64,000 bases of DNA from Burkholderia sp. HI2500 (GTDB taxonomy: Bacteria; Pseudomonadota; Gammaproteobacteria; Burkholderiales; Burkholderiaceae). Shown here piece by piece: positions 25,341-34,810 of this stretch. The translations under genes were made by a program, and so were the position numbers. Location: positions 3,038,001-3,102,000 of the forward strand of contig NZ_NKFL01000006.1 of assembly GCF_002223055.1 (NCBI RefSeq), given 5' to 3'. Under the pieces are notes generated by a model. It ran no database searches. It saw only the letters and a list, made by a program, of their open reading frames with translations, and had not been told where the DNA came from. Position 1 is the first letter of the stretch. Every line of letters starts with the position of its first letter.

Positions 25341-26550
25341 CGTTACGCGCTGCATTGACGTCGCGGTCGTGGGGCGCCCCGCATTCTGGACAAACCCACG
25401 CCCGCATTTTCAACGGCAGCTTGGCTACGATATGCCCGCAGCCGGAGCATCGCTTGCTGGACGGATGCCACCGATCGATGCCGATCAGTATGCGGCCGTG
25501 CCATTTGGCTTTGTACGTCAGTTGCCGCACGAATTCCGACCAGCCTGCATCGCTGATCGATTTTGCGAGTCTTCGATTCTTCAGCATGTGGCTGACGGAA
25601 AGGCTTTCGATGGCGATCACTTGGTTTTCGTTGATGAGCCGGGTCGAAAGCTTGTGCAGGAAATCCCTGCGGCGGTCCGCTATTCGAGCATGCATGCGAG
25701 CGACTTTGAGCCTGGCCTTCCTGCGATTGGCGGAACCTATTTGTTTCTTCGCCAACCGCCGTTGCAACTTGGCGAGCTTTGCTTCGGTCTTGCGAAACTC
25801 GTTCGGTGCAGCGATCTTCTCGCCCGTCGAAAGAACGACAAAATCTGTCAACCCTAAGTCGATTCCGACCTTGTTTTTCGATTCCGATTTTGCGGAAACC
25901 ACGTCGTCGCAAAGCATTGAAACGTGGTATCGGCCCACAGCGTCCTTCGACACTGTGACGGTCGTCACTGTCGTGCCTTTGGGAATCGTACGCGACCAGC
26001 GGATCGCGAGCGGCGTGTCCATCTTCGCCAGCTTCAGCGAAGTGCCGTCCCACCTGAAGGCGCTTGCCGTGTACGTGGCCGACTGCGTACCGTCCTTGCG
26101 TCGGAAGTTAGGATACTTCGCCCGCTTGGCGAAAAAGTTCGCGAATGCTGTCTGCAAATGGCGCAGCGCCTGCTGAAGCGGGACCGAACTTACTTCGTTC
26201 AGCCACGAATGCTCAGGGGTTTTCTTCAGCGCGGTGAGCGCGGCGGAAGTCTCGTGATACCCGACACGCACCTGATGCTGTTGCCATGCATCGGTGCGCA
26301 TTTTCAGCATGTGGTTATACATAAAGCGCGCGCACCCAAATGTCCGGGCAAGAATCGCTTTTTGCTCGAGTGTCGGGTAGAACCGGAATCGGTAGGCACG
26401 CTTGATGTCCATGCCTTGAACATGTCATAGGTTTGCGTTTGCCTCAAGCGTTGGGAGAAGCGGCAGTTCCGCCGCGCTCCTTTCATCCCCGCACCGCACC
26501 CCGAAGGAAGTCCCCTTGGGGAAAGGACGAGGGTTCTCGGAGCAAACCTG
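25216..26550 (-). mobile_element. IS200/IS605-group element with tnpB only (IS1341-like)
   Basis: A single tnpB without tnpA, with lower G+C and different codon use than the neighbours. The right end is placed at TCAA (reverse strand, 25219-25216), after a subterminal hairpin. The left end is uncertain: between the tnpB start and the TTTAT word at 26551-26555 there are hairpin-forming segments (GCGGC/GCCGC at about 26458-26475 and TCCCC/GGGGA at about 26510-26525) that suit a left end. Without tnpA it would need transposase supplied in trans. Confidence 0.6.
25279..26412 (-). CDS. tnpB: TnpB RNA-guided nuclease (IS605 OrfB family)
   Basis: A full-length 377-residue TnpB. The N-terminus MDIKRAYRFRFYPTLEQKAI and WNE-type helix-turn-helix region are complete. 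The RuvC catalytic residues are present: Asp185 in GIDLGLTDF, Glu269 in IAIESL and Asp351 in HDRDVNAARN, and the zinc ribbon has four cysteines (CSGCG at 322-325, CPECG at 341-344). TnpB proteins are RNA-guided DNA endonucleases that help keep the element at its donor site; this copy looks catalytically competent. No tnpA neighbour exists. Confidence 0.93.
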   Translation of the reverse strand: MDIKRAYRFRFYPTLEQKAILARTFGCARFMYNHMLKMRTDAWQQHQVRVGYHETSAALTALKKTPEHSWLNEVSSVPLQQALRHLQTAFANFFAKRAKYPNFRRKDGTQSATYTASAFRWDGTSLKLAKMDTPLAIRWSRTIPKGTTVTTVTVSKDAVGRYHVSMLCDDVVSAKSESKNKVGIDLGLTDFVVLSTGEKIAAPNEFRKTEAKLAKLQRRLAKKQIGSANRRKARLKVARMHARIADRRRDFLHKLSTRLINENQVIAIESLSVSHMLKNRRLAKSISDAGWSEFVRQLTYKAKWHGRILIGIDRWHPSSKRCSGCGHIVAKLPLKMRAWVCPECGAPHDRDVNAARNVLAAGLAVSAHGESVSPMSL

Positions 26551-26554
26551 ATAA

Positions 26555-27250
<696 letters not shown>

Positions 27251-27319
27251 TGCGTCGCGGGTAGTGTGCGAGGCGGCGCCGTGGCAAGCGCCATCGCGTT
27301 TGCGTCACGACCGATATGC

Positions 27320-27337
27320 ACGGGCCCTCGGGCCCGT
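27320..27337. terminator. Convergent hairpin after the GST gene
   Basis: ACGGGCCC and GGGCCCGT form a perfect 8-bp stem with a two-base centre, between the converging GST and serine hydrolase genes. The flanking TTGT is too short for a classic T-run. Confidence 0.5.
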
Positions 27338-27339
27338 TG

Positions 27340-28740
27340 TCACGCGCCGGGCGCCGGCACCGCGTCGAGCACGCGCGCGAGAAACGCCTCGTGATTCCAC
27401 GCGGATTCCGGCCGCGACAGCCCGAGCCGCACGACCACCAGCTGCCGGCTCGGCACCACGCTCACGAACTGGCCTTCATGGCCGACCGCATGAAACGCGT
27501 CGGCCGGCATCGCGACCGCATGCGGATCGCGATCGTTGAACGGCTCCGGCACCTTGACCCACAGCTGCGCGCCATACTCCTGTCGCGCCGACTGCGGCGT
27601 CGTGCGCGTCAGGTAGCGCACCCAGCCGTCCGGCAGCAGCCGCTGCCCGCCCCACACGCCATCCTGCAGCAGCAGTTGCCCAAAGCGCGCCCAGTCGCGT
27701 GCGCTCGCATACATGTACGACGGGCTGACGAGCGTGCCGGACGCATCGGGTTCGAACACCGCGCTGCGCATCCCGAGCGGCGCGAACAGCGCGCGGTGCG
27801 GTAACGCGAGGTAGTCGGCGTTGCTGCCGCCCAGTGCCTCGCGCATCACGCGCGCGAGGATCGCGCTCGTGCCGCTCGAGTAGGACCACCGCGCGCCGGG
27901 TGTCGCGGCGAGCGGCTTCGCCGACGCGAACCGCGCGGTATCGGGCTGCGCGTACAGCATCAATGCGACGTCGGACAGCGGGTCGTCGTAGTCCTCGTTG
28001 AATTGCAGGCCGCTCGTCATCCGCAGCAGCTCGTCGAGCGTGATGGCCGCGCGCGGATCGCCGCCGCCGCGCCATTCGGGCAGCAGCGCCGACGCATCGG
28101 GCGACAGCTTGTGCTGCGCGACGAGCGTGCCGACCAGTGCGGCCGTGACGGTCTTCGTCATCGACCAGCCGGGCAGCGGCGTGTCGGCGGTGAAGCCGGG
28201 CGCATAGCGTTCGGCGATCACCTGGCCGCGCCACATCACGACGACCGCGCGCGTGCGCCGCGGCCGCGCCGGATCGGGCTCGTCGAACGCGCGGTCGAGC
28301 GCGGTCTGCAGCTTCTGCGCGTCGATGCCGGCCGGCAGCGTGGCCGGGGCCGGCTGTGTGGACGGCGGATCGGGGAGAGGCGGCAGCGCGGCCGGCAACG
28401 CACCGGGCGACGGCCCGAGCGCGAGCGTGCAGCCGAGCCCGGGCCGGAAGTCGGCTTCGCGTTCGGCGAAGCCGGCGAAGGTCGCCGTCGCGCGATGATG
28501 GTCGGGGTCGATCGACGGGTGTACCAGTTTCAGCAGTGGGTGCACGCCCGCCATGATGTCGACGTCGATCACGGACGCGGCCGGGCGGCCCGACACGTAC
28601 ACGCCGGAACACAGCGCCTTCGCCGCATAGCCGGTCGCGATCGGCGCGAGCCGGGACAACATATGGCCCGTGTAGCCGACCGCGGCGACGACGGCGAGCG
28701 CGACGCCGCGCAGGATCAGCTTCTTGAAGGGGATCGTCAT
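27340..28740 (-). CDS. Serine hydrolase of the beta-lactamase class C/DD-peptidase fold
   Basis: A 466-residue protein with an N-terminal membrane anchor (LILRGVALAVVAAVGYTGHML) and a beta-lactamase-fold domain. The active-site set is SMTK (Ser-x-x-Lys), YSSGT for the Tyr motif and GHEGQF in place of KTG. The HxG variant and the Pro/Ala-rich linker (SPGALPAALPPLPDPPSTQP) are like EstB-type esterases and 6-aminohexanoate-dimer hydrolase relatives rather than true AmpC. It likely acts on an ester, amide or peptide at the outer face of the inner membrane. ATG 28740 follows GAGGA. Confidence 0.82.
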   Translation of the reverse strand: MTIPFKKLILRGVALAVVAAVGYTGHMLSRLAPIATGYAAKALCSGVYVSGRPAASVIDVDIMAGVHPLLKLVHPSIDPDHHRATATFAGFAEREADFRPGLGCTLALGPSPGALPAALPPLPDPPSTQPAPATLPAGIDAQKLQTALDRAFDEPDPARPRRTRAVVVMWRGQVIAERYAPGFTADTPLPGWSMTKTVTAALVGTLVAQHKLSPDASALLPEWRGGGDPRAAITLDELLRMTSGLQFNEDYDDPLSDVALMLYAQPDTARFASAKPLAATPGARWSYSSGTSAILARVMREALGGSNADYLALPHRALFAPLGMRSAVFEPDASGTLVSPSYMYASARDWARFGQLLLQDGVWGGQRLLPDGWVRYLTRTTPQSARQEYGAQLWVKVPEPFNDRDPHAVAMPADAFHAVGHEGQFVSVVPSRQLVVVRLGLSRPESAWNHEAFLARVLDAVPAPGA

Positions 28741-28932
28741 GCGCGAGCGTCCTCGATTGTCGGCAGGCGGAACCTGAACCGGCAGTGTCGCAGGTTCGGG
28801 CCGGCGGTGGCAATCGCGGGTGCGGGCGACGCCGGGCGGCGCCGACAGCGCGCAAGGTGCCCGGCGTGTGTGACGCGCATGTGTCGATCGTCTGGGGCGA
28901 ACGGGCCGCATGCGGCCCGTCCAGGCGGCGCG

Positions 28933-30108
28933 TTACTGCGCGTTGTTGTTGTCGGAGCGCAGGGTCCAGACCGTCGCGGTATTCGTGTTGTCGTCGACGG
29001 CTGCGAATTCCAGCTGGCCTTTGCTGCCGTGCCCGAACGCGAGGCCGAAGGCGGCCCCCGGCACGGTGTCGACCTGCATTTGCGCGACGAAGCGCCCGTC
29101 CACCGTGAATTCGACGATCTCGCTCGGCTGCTGCGGGTCGGCGTTGACCGCGTCGCCGTTCGCGGTCACGAGATGGCCGTTCGGTGCGAGCGCCAGCGCG
29201 AGCGGGCCGTGCAGGTGTGCCGCGTCGAAGTAGATCATCCGTCCGACGCCGCCGTTGCGATTCGTCGACGCCGCGTTCTGGATCGCGAACACGGCGTTGT
29301 CGCCGGTGGAGGCGACATACAGCACGTCGCTGTTCGGGTCGTAAGCGAGGCCGGTCGGGCCGACGACGAGTGCACTGGGATCGGTTCGATTCACGTAGCC
29401 CGACGCGATGACGCGCGAGCCCGGCAGCATCGTGGCGCCGTTGTCGCCGATCGCGAGTTCGATGCGCGAGACCGTTCCGTTCAGCACGTTCGACACGAAT
29501 GCGGTCACGCGCTGGCCGCGATCGATCACGGTCATGTCCCACGGCCCGTCGAGCAGCGCCGCGCTGCTGAGTTGCGTGACGAGATTGCCTTGCGGACCGA
29601 TGACGAGCAGCGACCCCGGCGGCACGACGGTCTTGCCGTCCGGCGCCGGGACGTTGCCGACCAGCACGAAGCCGCTGCGCAGCACCGCGAGCGCGGTCGT
29701 CAGGCCGAGATTGCTGCCCTGGAAGAAGGCCGCCGGCGTCTTGCCGGGCGACAGCTTCACGATCGTCGTGCCGGTGCCTTGCGTGTTCGACGCCGCGTTG
29801 AAGTTGGACACGACGACGTCGCCGGGTTTCAGCGTGCTCCAGCTCGGCACGCCGCGCGGCACGAACGCGATGCCGTACGGATTGACATCGCCGTTGGCGG
29901 GCACGGTCGACGCGGTAAACGATGGAATCGGCAAGATGATGTCGCTGCCGCCGGCCCATGCGAACGCCGACGACAACGCGACCAGCCCGGCGCCGCATGC
30001 CGCGCGGCATAGCGAATGCGCAAGCGTGCGCCGGACGCGCGCGACGACCGGCGGATCAACCGCAAGGACGGGCGTGGCGGGGGAACGACAGGAGGGGAGA
30101 GGGTCCAT
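28933..30108 (-). CDS. Exported beta-propeller-like (NHL/SMP-type) protein
   Basis: A 391-residue secreted protein. A long N-terminus leads to a signal segment (AACGAGLVALSSAFAWAGG, cut near residue 52). The rest consists of repeated units such as PYGIAFVPRG, LTTALAVLRSGFVLVGN, PTGLAYDPNSDVLYVAST and GPLALALAPNGHLVTANGD, the rhythm of a six- or seven-blade NHL-like propeller. Such proteins bind ligands or act as lactone or vitamin-side-chain enzymes, but no catalytic set could be recognised. ATG 30108 follows CGGAG. It lies upstream of, and in the same direction as, the serine hydrolase gene. Confidence 0.72.
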   Translation of the reverse strand: MDPLPSCRSPATPVLAVDPPVVARVRRTLAHSLCRAACGAGLVALSSAFAWAGGSDIILPIPSFTASTVPANGDVNPYGIAFVPRGVPSWSTLKPGDVVVSNFNAASNTQGTGTTIVKLSPGKTPAAFFQGSNLGLTTALAVLRSGFVLVGNVPAPDGKTVVPPGSLLVIGPQGNLVTQLSSAALLDGPWDMTVIDRGQRVTAFVSNVLNGTVSRIELAIGDNGATMLPGSRVIASGYVNRTDPSALVVGPTGLAYDPNSDVLYVASTGDNAVFAIQNAASTNRNGGVGRMIYFDAAHLHGPLALALAPNGHLVTANGDAVNADPQQPSEIVEFTVDGRFVAQMQVDTVPGAAFGLAFGHGSKGQLEFAAVDDNTNTATVWTLRSDNNNAQ

Positions 30109-30403
30109 GGCATGACTCCGGTTGATGATCGCGAGCAGTCATCCCGGCTGCCGGCCTGCGCAGCCGACGGGTGTCCGGCGCGGGTTCGCGATCGTGCTGT
30201 TGCCGCGTGAACCCACGCTCGAAATAAACGGATGGCGACGGCCGGATATTCCATTCCGTTACCGATGTTGCAGGCGAGCCGGCGGCCATTGTTCGCCGCA
30301 AGGGCGATGCGGCCCGACAAGTTGAAATCCGACCCGCCGTCGGCCGATAATCGTCCGGCATCGCTTTCCCCCTCTCCCAGTCCAACCGTAATCGGAAAAC
30401 GCC

Positions 30404-30823
30404 ATGTCCTACGACAACAACAACCCGTTCGCCAAGATCCTGCGCGGCGAACTGCCGTGCGTGAAAGTCGCGGAAGACGACGCGACCCTCGCGATCATGG
30501 ATCTGATGCCGCAGGCCGACGGCCACGTGCTCGTGATCCCGAAGGAGCCGGCCGCGCAGATCTTCGAGTTGTCCGGCGATGCAGCCGCGGCCGGCATCCG
30601 CATGACGCAGCGCGTCGCGGCGGCGGTGCGCGCGGCGCTCGAGCCGGACGGCGTGTTCATCGGCCAGTTCAACGGCGCGGCCGCCGGCCAGACGGTGCCG
30701 CATGTGCACTTCCACGTGATTCCGCGCTGGGAAGGCGCCGAGCTGCGAATGCATGCGCGCGAGATCGCCGACGCGGCGACGCTCGAAGCGCTCGCCCAGC
30801 GCATTCGCGCGCGTTTCGTGTAA
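30404..30823 (+). CDS. HIT-family nucleotide hydrolase/transferase
   Basis: A 139-residue histidine-triad protein. The C-terminal triad is HVHFHVIP, and NPFAKILRGELPCVKVAEDD is the usual N-terminus of the Hint group. These enzymes hydrolyse AMP-lysine, AMP-NH2 and similar nucleoside phosphoramidates. Length and motif spacing are normal; ATG 30404 follows GGAAAACGCC. It stands alone in a region where the neighbours point the other way. Confidence 0.92.
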   Translation: MSYDNNNPFAKILRGELPCVKVAEDDATLAIMDLMPQADGHVLVIPKEPAAQIFELSGDAAAAGIRMTQRVAAAVRAALEPDGVFIGQFNGAAAGQTVPHVHFHVIPRWEGAELRMHAREIADAATLEALAQRIRARFV

Positions 30824-31079
30824 CGCGTCGATTGCATTCGGCGACGGCACGGCTTGGCGTACCGGCTCGCCGCCGTGCCAACGCCTGTTTCAGCGGTCAT
30901 GCGAGGTAACACGTGTAACCGCCGGCGAAACTCGTCTCGGCCCACCCGGCGCTAGACTCCGCGCATTGCTTCACCGAGCGACAGGAAGGGCGGATCGCCT
31001 CTTCGTGCCGGCCGGCCGCCTTTCATGGCGACAAGGCTTTCGCGAGGTGCCATTCGTCTTTCGCGCCGGGAATCGAGCC

Positions 31080-31244
31080 ATGACCAGACTTCTCATCACG
31101 CTTGCCCTGATCGGCGGCCTGTCCGGCTGCTACGTCGCGCCGCCGTACGGCTACGCGCCCGCGCCGGCCTACTACGGCTATGCGCCGGCGTATTACGCGC
31201 CGCCCGTCAGCGTCGGGATCGGCGGCAACTTCCGCATCCGCTGA
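31080..31244 (+). CDS. Small Tyr/Pro/Ala-rich lipoprotein
   Basis: A 54-residue product with a lipoprotein signal ending in LSGC (LITLALIGGLSGC, cleavage before Cys17). The mature part is low complexity, with repeats of PAYYGYAPAYYAPP and ending in GIGGNFRIR. Many Burkholderia genomes carry such YAPP-type small lipoproteins with no assigned role. The coding start is chosen at the first ATG that gives the lipobox; a longer frame to 30753 is not credible. Confidence 0.6.
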   Translation: MTRLLITLALIGGLSGCYVAPPYGYAPAPAYYGYAPAYYAPPVSVGIGGNFRIR

Positions 31245-31413
31245 TCGGGCATCGGGCGTAGCTGCCGGCCGCATCGGTCAGTGCCAACACGTTGCGCCGG
31301 AGACTCGCGCGGATTCGCGTATCGCATGACGGCGGTGCGCAGCGCGGCGTGCGCGCGCTTCCTATACTTCACAGGAAAGCGCATTCCGCATTCCGCGTTC
31401 CGGTGAGGCAGCC

Positions 31414-32073
31414 ATGGCAGTCACCCGCAAGGTCGCAGTCGCGTCGGCCATCTCCACGCTCGTCTATCTCGGGCTCGCGGTGCTTGGCAGCGGCGGGTTC
31501 GCGGCGTTCTTCTCGCATCCACCGCTGACGGTCGTCGTCGTCGCGACGCTCGCGATGGCCGTCGCCGCGCTGTTCACCGAAGGCAACCTGAGCAGCGGCG
31601 AGCGCGAGAACCGCGACAACCGCTGGGTGCTCGCGGCGTTCGGGGTGAGCGGGTTCCTGCTCGCATACCTGCCTGCGCTGACCGACCGGCTCGACTTCTG
31701 GACTTTCGGCGGCGAGGCGGTGCGCTGGATCGGCGTCGTGCTGTACATCGTGGGCGGCGTGCTGCGCATCTGGCCCGTATTCGTGCTCGGCAAGCGCTTC
31801 AGCGGGCTCGTCGCGATCCAGCCGGGCCATACGCTCGTGACCGACGGCATCTACCGCCGCATCCGCAATCCGAGCTATCTCGGCCTGGTCGTCAATTCCG
31901 TCGGGTGGGCGCTGGCATTCCGCTCGGGTGTCGGCGTGCTGCTGGTCGCATTGATGATGGTGCCGCTCGTCGCGCGCATTCGCTCCGAGGAGGCGCTGCT
32001 GCGTGCCCAATTCGGCGCCGAATACGACGCGTATTGCGCGCGGACCTGGCGTCTGCTGCCGGGCGTGTACTGA
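31414..32073 (+). CDS. Isoprenylcysteine carboxyl methyltransferase-family membrane protein
   Basis: A 219-residue membrane protein with about five hydrophobic helices. The C-terminal signature GHTLVTDGIYRRIRNPSYLG, then EEALLRAQFGAEYDAYCARTWRLLPGVY, is that of ICMT/PEMT-like methyltransferases, which use S-adenosylmethionine at the membrane face. Bacteria lack the eukaryotic prenylated substrate, so the natural acceptor (lipid or small molecule) is unknown. ATG 31414 follows GAGGCAGCC. Confidence 0.85.
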   Translation: MAVTRKVAVASAISTLVYLGLAVLGSGGFAAFFSHPPLTVVVVATLAMAVAALFTEGNLSSGERENRDNRWVLAAFGVSGFLLAYLPALTDRLDFWTFGGEAVRWIGVVLYIVGGVLRIWPVFVLGKRFSGLVAIQPGHTLVTDGIYRRIRNPSYLGLVVNSVGWALAFRSGVGVLLVALMMVPLVARIRSEEALLRAQFGAEYDAYCARTWRLLPGVY

Positions 32074-32451
32074 CCCTCTTCATTTCTTTCCCACCGCCGT
32101 TTCGGGCGCTGCCCACGATCCGTTCCCGATGTGTTGCCACGTGTGTCGCAAACGTGCGACGCCGTGGATGGGCGGCCTGTCGTTCCACAGGGCCGGACCG
32201 TCGGCGAAGCCAATGCTGGCGCGGGTTTGCGGGCATTCCGGTGCGGCTGTTCGAACGCGCTTATTCGTAAACAACTTGTTACCAGAATGTCCACGGCAAG
32301 GATGGGGGACCGGTGCTATTCTTCGCCGCAAGCTCATTGAAATGAATTGGTCCGCGGTTCGGCACAATGCCTGACACGACGTCGATCGATTCAGATCGTC
32401 GTACCGAGCGGACCTTCAATAACCAGATTGCGAACAAGGAAGAATACGGGA
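32074..32451. other. Non-coding gap before the glycine-zipper gene
   Basis: About 380 bp without a supported gene. It contains an AT-richer patch (32262-32350) that may carry the promoter of the glycine-zipper gene. No recognisable riboswitch or operator was seen. Confidence 0.4.
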
Positions 32452-32898
32452 ATGTGGAAGAAAATCGCCCCCGCTCTCGTCGTCGCCGCTTTGACCGGCG
32501 CGACTGCACTGCCGGCCATGGCAGGTGACATGAACAACGCGCTTGGCGGCGCGCTCGGCGGGGTAGCCGGCGCAGCGGTCGGCGGTGCGCTCGGCGGCAG
32601 CACGGGCTCGGTGATCGGCGGCGCCATCGGCGGCGGCGCGGGTGGCGCGGTGACGTCGAACCGTCGCGAGCGCACCGGCGCGATCATCGGCGGCGCCCTC
32701 GGCGGCGGCGCAGGTACCGCGGCAGGCAACGCGATGGGCGGCCGCACGGGCGGCCTGCTGGGTGCGGCGGTCGGCGGCGGTGCCGGCGCGGCCCTCGGCG
32801 GCAACATGTCGCGCAGCTCGTACGAGCGCGATTACGGCGGTCGCGGCGATCGTGGCTACCGCCACCGCAAGCATCACCATCACCGCGACTGGGACTGA
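32452..32898 (+). CDS. Glycine-zipper envelope protein with His-rich tail
   Basis: A 148-residue exported protein: signal peptide (APALVVAALTGATALPAMAGD), then about 95 residues of glycine-zipper repeats (GGALGGVAGAAVGGALGG and similar) and a charged tail ending YRHRKHHHHRDWD. Glycine zippers pack as membrane helices, as in Rick_17kDa/OmpA-like or YmgG-type proteins. The His-rich end could bind metal. ATG 32452 is preceded by AAGGAAG about ten bases upstream. Repeats in this gene are strongly GGC-biased. Confidence 0.72.
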   Translation: MWKKIAPALVVAALTGATALPAMAGDMNNALGGALGGVAGAAVGGALGGSTGSVIGGAIGGGAGGAVTSNRRERTGAIIGGALGGGAGTAAGNAMGGRTGGLLGAAVGGGAGAALGGNMSRSSYERDYGGRGDRGYRHRKHHHHRDWD

Positions 32899-33769
32899 TC
32901 GCCGCTGGCGCGGCTCGGTGCGCGAACCGCGCACCGGCGCGCCGACGGCGTCGGCACCCGACGCGAGATTCGGCCCGGCGGCCTGCCGGGCCGTCATCGC
33001 CGGCCAGACCGGCGAATACCCTTCTGGCTTCCTCAGCCGCGGCCAGATGCCCGATCGACGGGCCGGCAAGTTTCCCGCCTCGCTGTATTTCCCCGTTTTC
33101 CGACTCCATCGACTCTCGTGACTGAATGCGTCCGAGGAGCACCGAGACCATTCGCGTTCCATTCGATTTCCGTTGCCCCCGTTCTGCGGCCTGACGGCGG
33201 CTCATGACTGGCGCGGTGCGGCTTGCTGCCGTGCGCACGTCGGCGCGATCCAGTCTGCGTAACCGGATGTATCGCGCACCGCGTGTGTCGCTACAGCGGC
33301 TGCGGCTTTTCATCTGTCCGGTAGCGTCCGGGCAAACATGCGCGTTGCCCCGTCCGTCAGGATTTCCCTGATAGCCAGAGCGTCGTTTCGCGCGTCCTTA
33401 CCGCGTATCGCGGCTGCCGGCTGGTAGTGGGAAATCGAATGGAATCCATCGCAACATTTAATTGGTCGATTGCGAATGAGTTCGCTATCGTCGGCGATGC
33501 TCGCGTACGGCATCGCACCGTGCCGCTGGCCGCGTCTCCCGCATGATCGCGAGCGCCACGGCCCGGTCGCCGGCCCCACAAGCACGGGCCGCTACGTCCG
33601 AAGAACCGGACGGACCCGTCGCGAAGCCTGGCCGACCGAACGAAGGCGCATGCGCCTTCAAGCCACCCCGGCAACGATGTCCCGCCGCCGCATGCGTGCC
33701 CCACGCGCGTACGTGCCGCCCGATGCCGTTGGCACCCGGGGCCGGACCAACCCATTGCCTGGATGCACT
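32899..33769. other. 870-bp region without a supported gene
   Basis: No frame here has both a ribosome site and a recognisable protein. G+C varies: 33400-33480 is visibly AT-richer (CATTTAATTGGTCGATTGCG), which could mark the promoter of the ureidoglycine gene or a decayed insert. A 35-codon frame at 33439-33546 is open but unlike any protein I know. Confidence 0.4.
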
Positions 33770-34606
33770 ATGTCTAAGACAACGTATTACGCGCCGCACG
33801 GCGGCCACCCGCCGCAGACCGATCTGCTGACCGATCGCGCGATGTTCACCGAGGCGTACGCGGTGATCCCGAAGGGTGTGATGCGCGACATCGTCACGAG
33901 CTGGCTGCCGTTCTGGACGAACACGCGCCTGTGGGTGATCGCCCGCCCGCTGTCGGGGTTCGCGGAAACCTTCTCGCAGTACATCGTCGAAGTGAGCCCG
34001 GGCGGCGGCAGCGACAAGCCCGAGCAGGACAAGAACGCCGAAGCGGTGCTGTTCGTCGTCGAAGGCGAAGCCGAGCTGACGCTGCAAGGCACGAAGCACG
34101 TGCTGAAGCCGGGCGGCTACGCGTTCATTCCGCCGGGCGCGGACTGGACGCTGCACAACGTCAGCGATGCCGCGGTGCGTTTCCACTGGGTGCGCAAGCA
34201 CTATCAGGCCGTCGACGGCATTCCGCTGCCGGAAGCCTTCGTGACCAACGAGCAGGACGTCGAGCCGATCCCGATGCCGGGCACCAACGGCGCATGGGTG
34301 ACGACGCGCTTCGTCGACATGAGCGACATGCGCCACGACATGCACGTGAACATCGTGACGTTCGAGCCGGGCGGCGTGATTCCGTTCGCTGAAACGCACG
34401 TGATGGAGCACGGGTTGTATGTGCTCGAAGGGAAGGCTGTTTATCGGCTGAACCAGGATTGGGTCGAGGTCGAAGCCGGTGACTTCATGTGGTTGCGTGC
34501 TTTCTGCCCGCAGGCGTGCTACTCGGGTGGGCCTGGGCGCTTCCGTTACCTGCTGTACAAAGATGTGAACCGTCACATGAACCTGTTGCTGAATCCGGCG
34601 CGTTAA
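33770..34606 (+). CDS. allE: (S)-ureidoglycine aminohydrolase (bicupin)
   Basis: A 278-residue bicupin. The two cupin barrels are visible (first around VEVSPGGGSDKPEQDKNAEAVLFVVEGE; second around NIVTFEPGGVIPFAETHVMEHGLYVLEG, whose Glu/His residues bind manganese). It converts ureidoglycine from allantoate to ureidoglycolate and ammonia in purine breakdown. Length and motifs match AllE/UGHY. ATG 33770 has only a weak GGA upstream. No other allantoin genes are adjacent, so the pathway is split, as is common in Burkholderia. A strong terminator follows. Confidence 0.88.
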   Translation: MSKTTYYAPHGGHPPQTDLLTDRAMFTEAYAVIPKGVMRDIVTSWLPFWTNTRLWVIARPLSGFAETFSQYIVEVSPGGGSDKPEQDKNAEAVLFVVEGEAELTLQGTKHVLKPGGYAFIPPGADWTLHNVSDAAVRFHWVRKHYQAVDGIPLPEAFVTNEQDVEPIPMPGTNGAWVTTRFVDMSDMRHDMHVNIVTFEPGGVIPFAETHVMEHGLYVLEGKAVYRLNQDWVEVEAGDFMWLRAFCPQACYSGGPGRFRYLLYKDVNRHMNLLLNPAR

Positions 34607-34634
34607 GCGTCGTTCAGGCAGTTGGATGTGAAAG

Positions 34635-34664
34635 CCCGCCGGTGAATGCCGGCGGGTTTTTTTT
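34635..34664 (+). terminator. Rho-independent terminator of the ureidoglycine gene
   Basis: CCCGCCGG-TGAATG-CCGGCGGG followed by eight T residues, 28 bp after the stop codon. Textbook intrinsic terminator. Confidence 0.92.
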
Positions 34665-34810
34665 CGGGTTCTTCGCGGGTTTCCAGGCGGGCCGTTTGAC
34701 GCCCCGTTTCCGGCGGTCGGGTGGCCGCGGTTCCAACGGCAGGTATCACCTGCGGATTCAACCCGGCATCGACGGAATCCAGCCAGTGCGTGTTGCGAAC
34801 CCACCGACCG

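Noticed and set aside
25289..26176. Forward-strand open frame antisense to tnpB
   Set aside because: It is the complement of the TnpB gene and has no independent motif or start site.
28003..30012. Long forward frame opposite the serine hydrolase and beta-propeller genes
   Set aside because: Antisense shadow with biased composition and no ribosome site or domain.
33439..33546. 35-codon forward frame in the AT-richer part of the 33-kb gap
   Set aside because: Only a weak ribosome-site-like GGGAAA and no recognisable protein; not enough support to call a gene.
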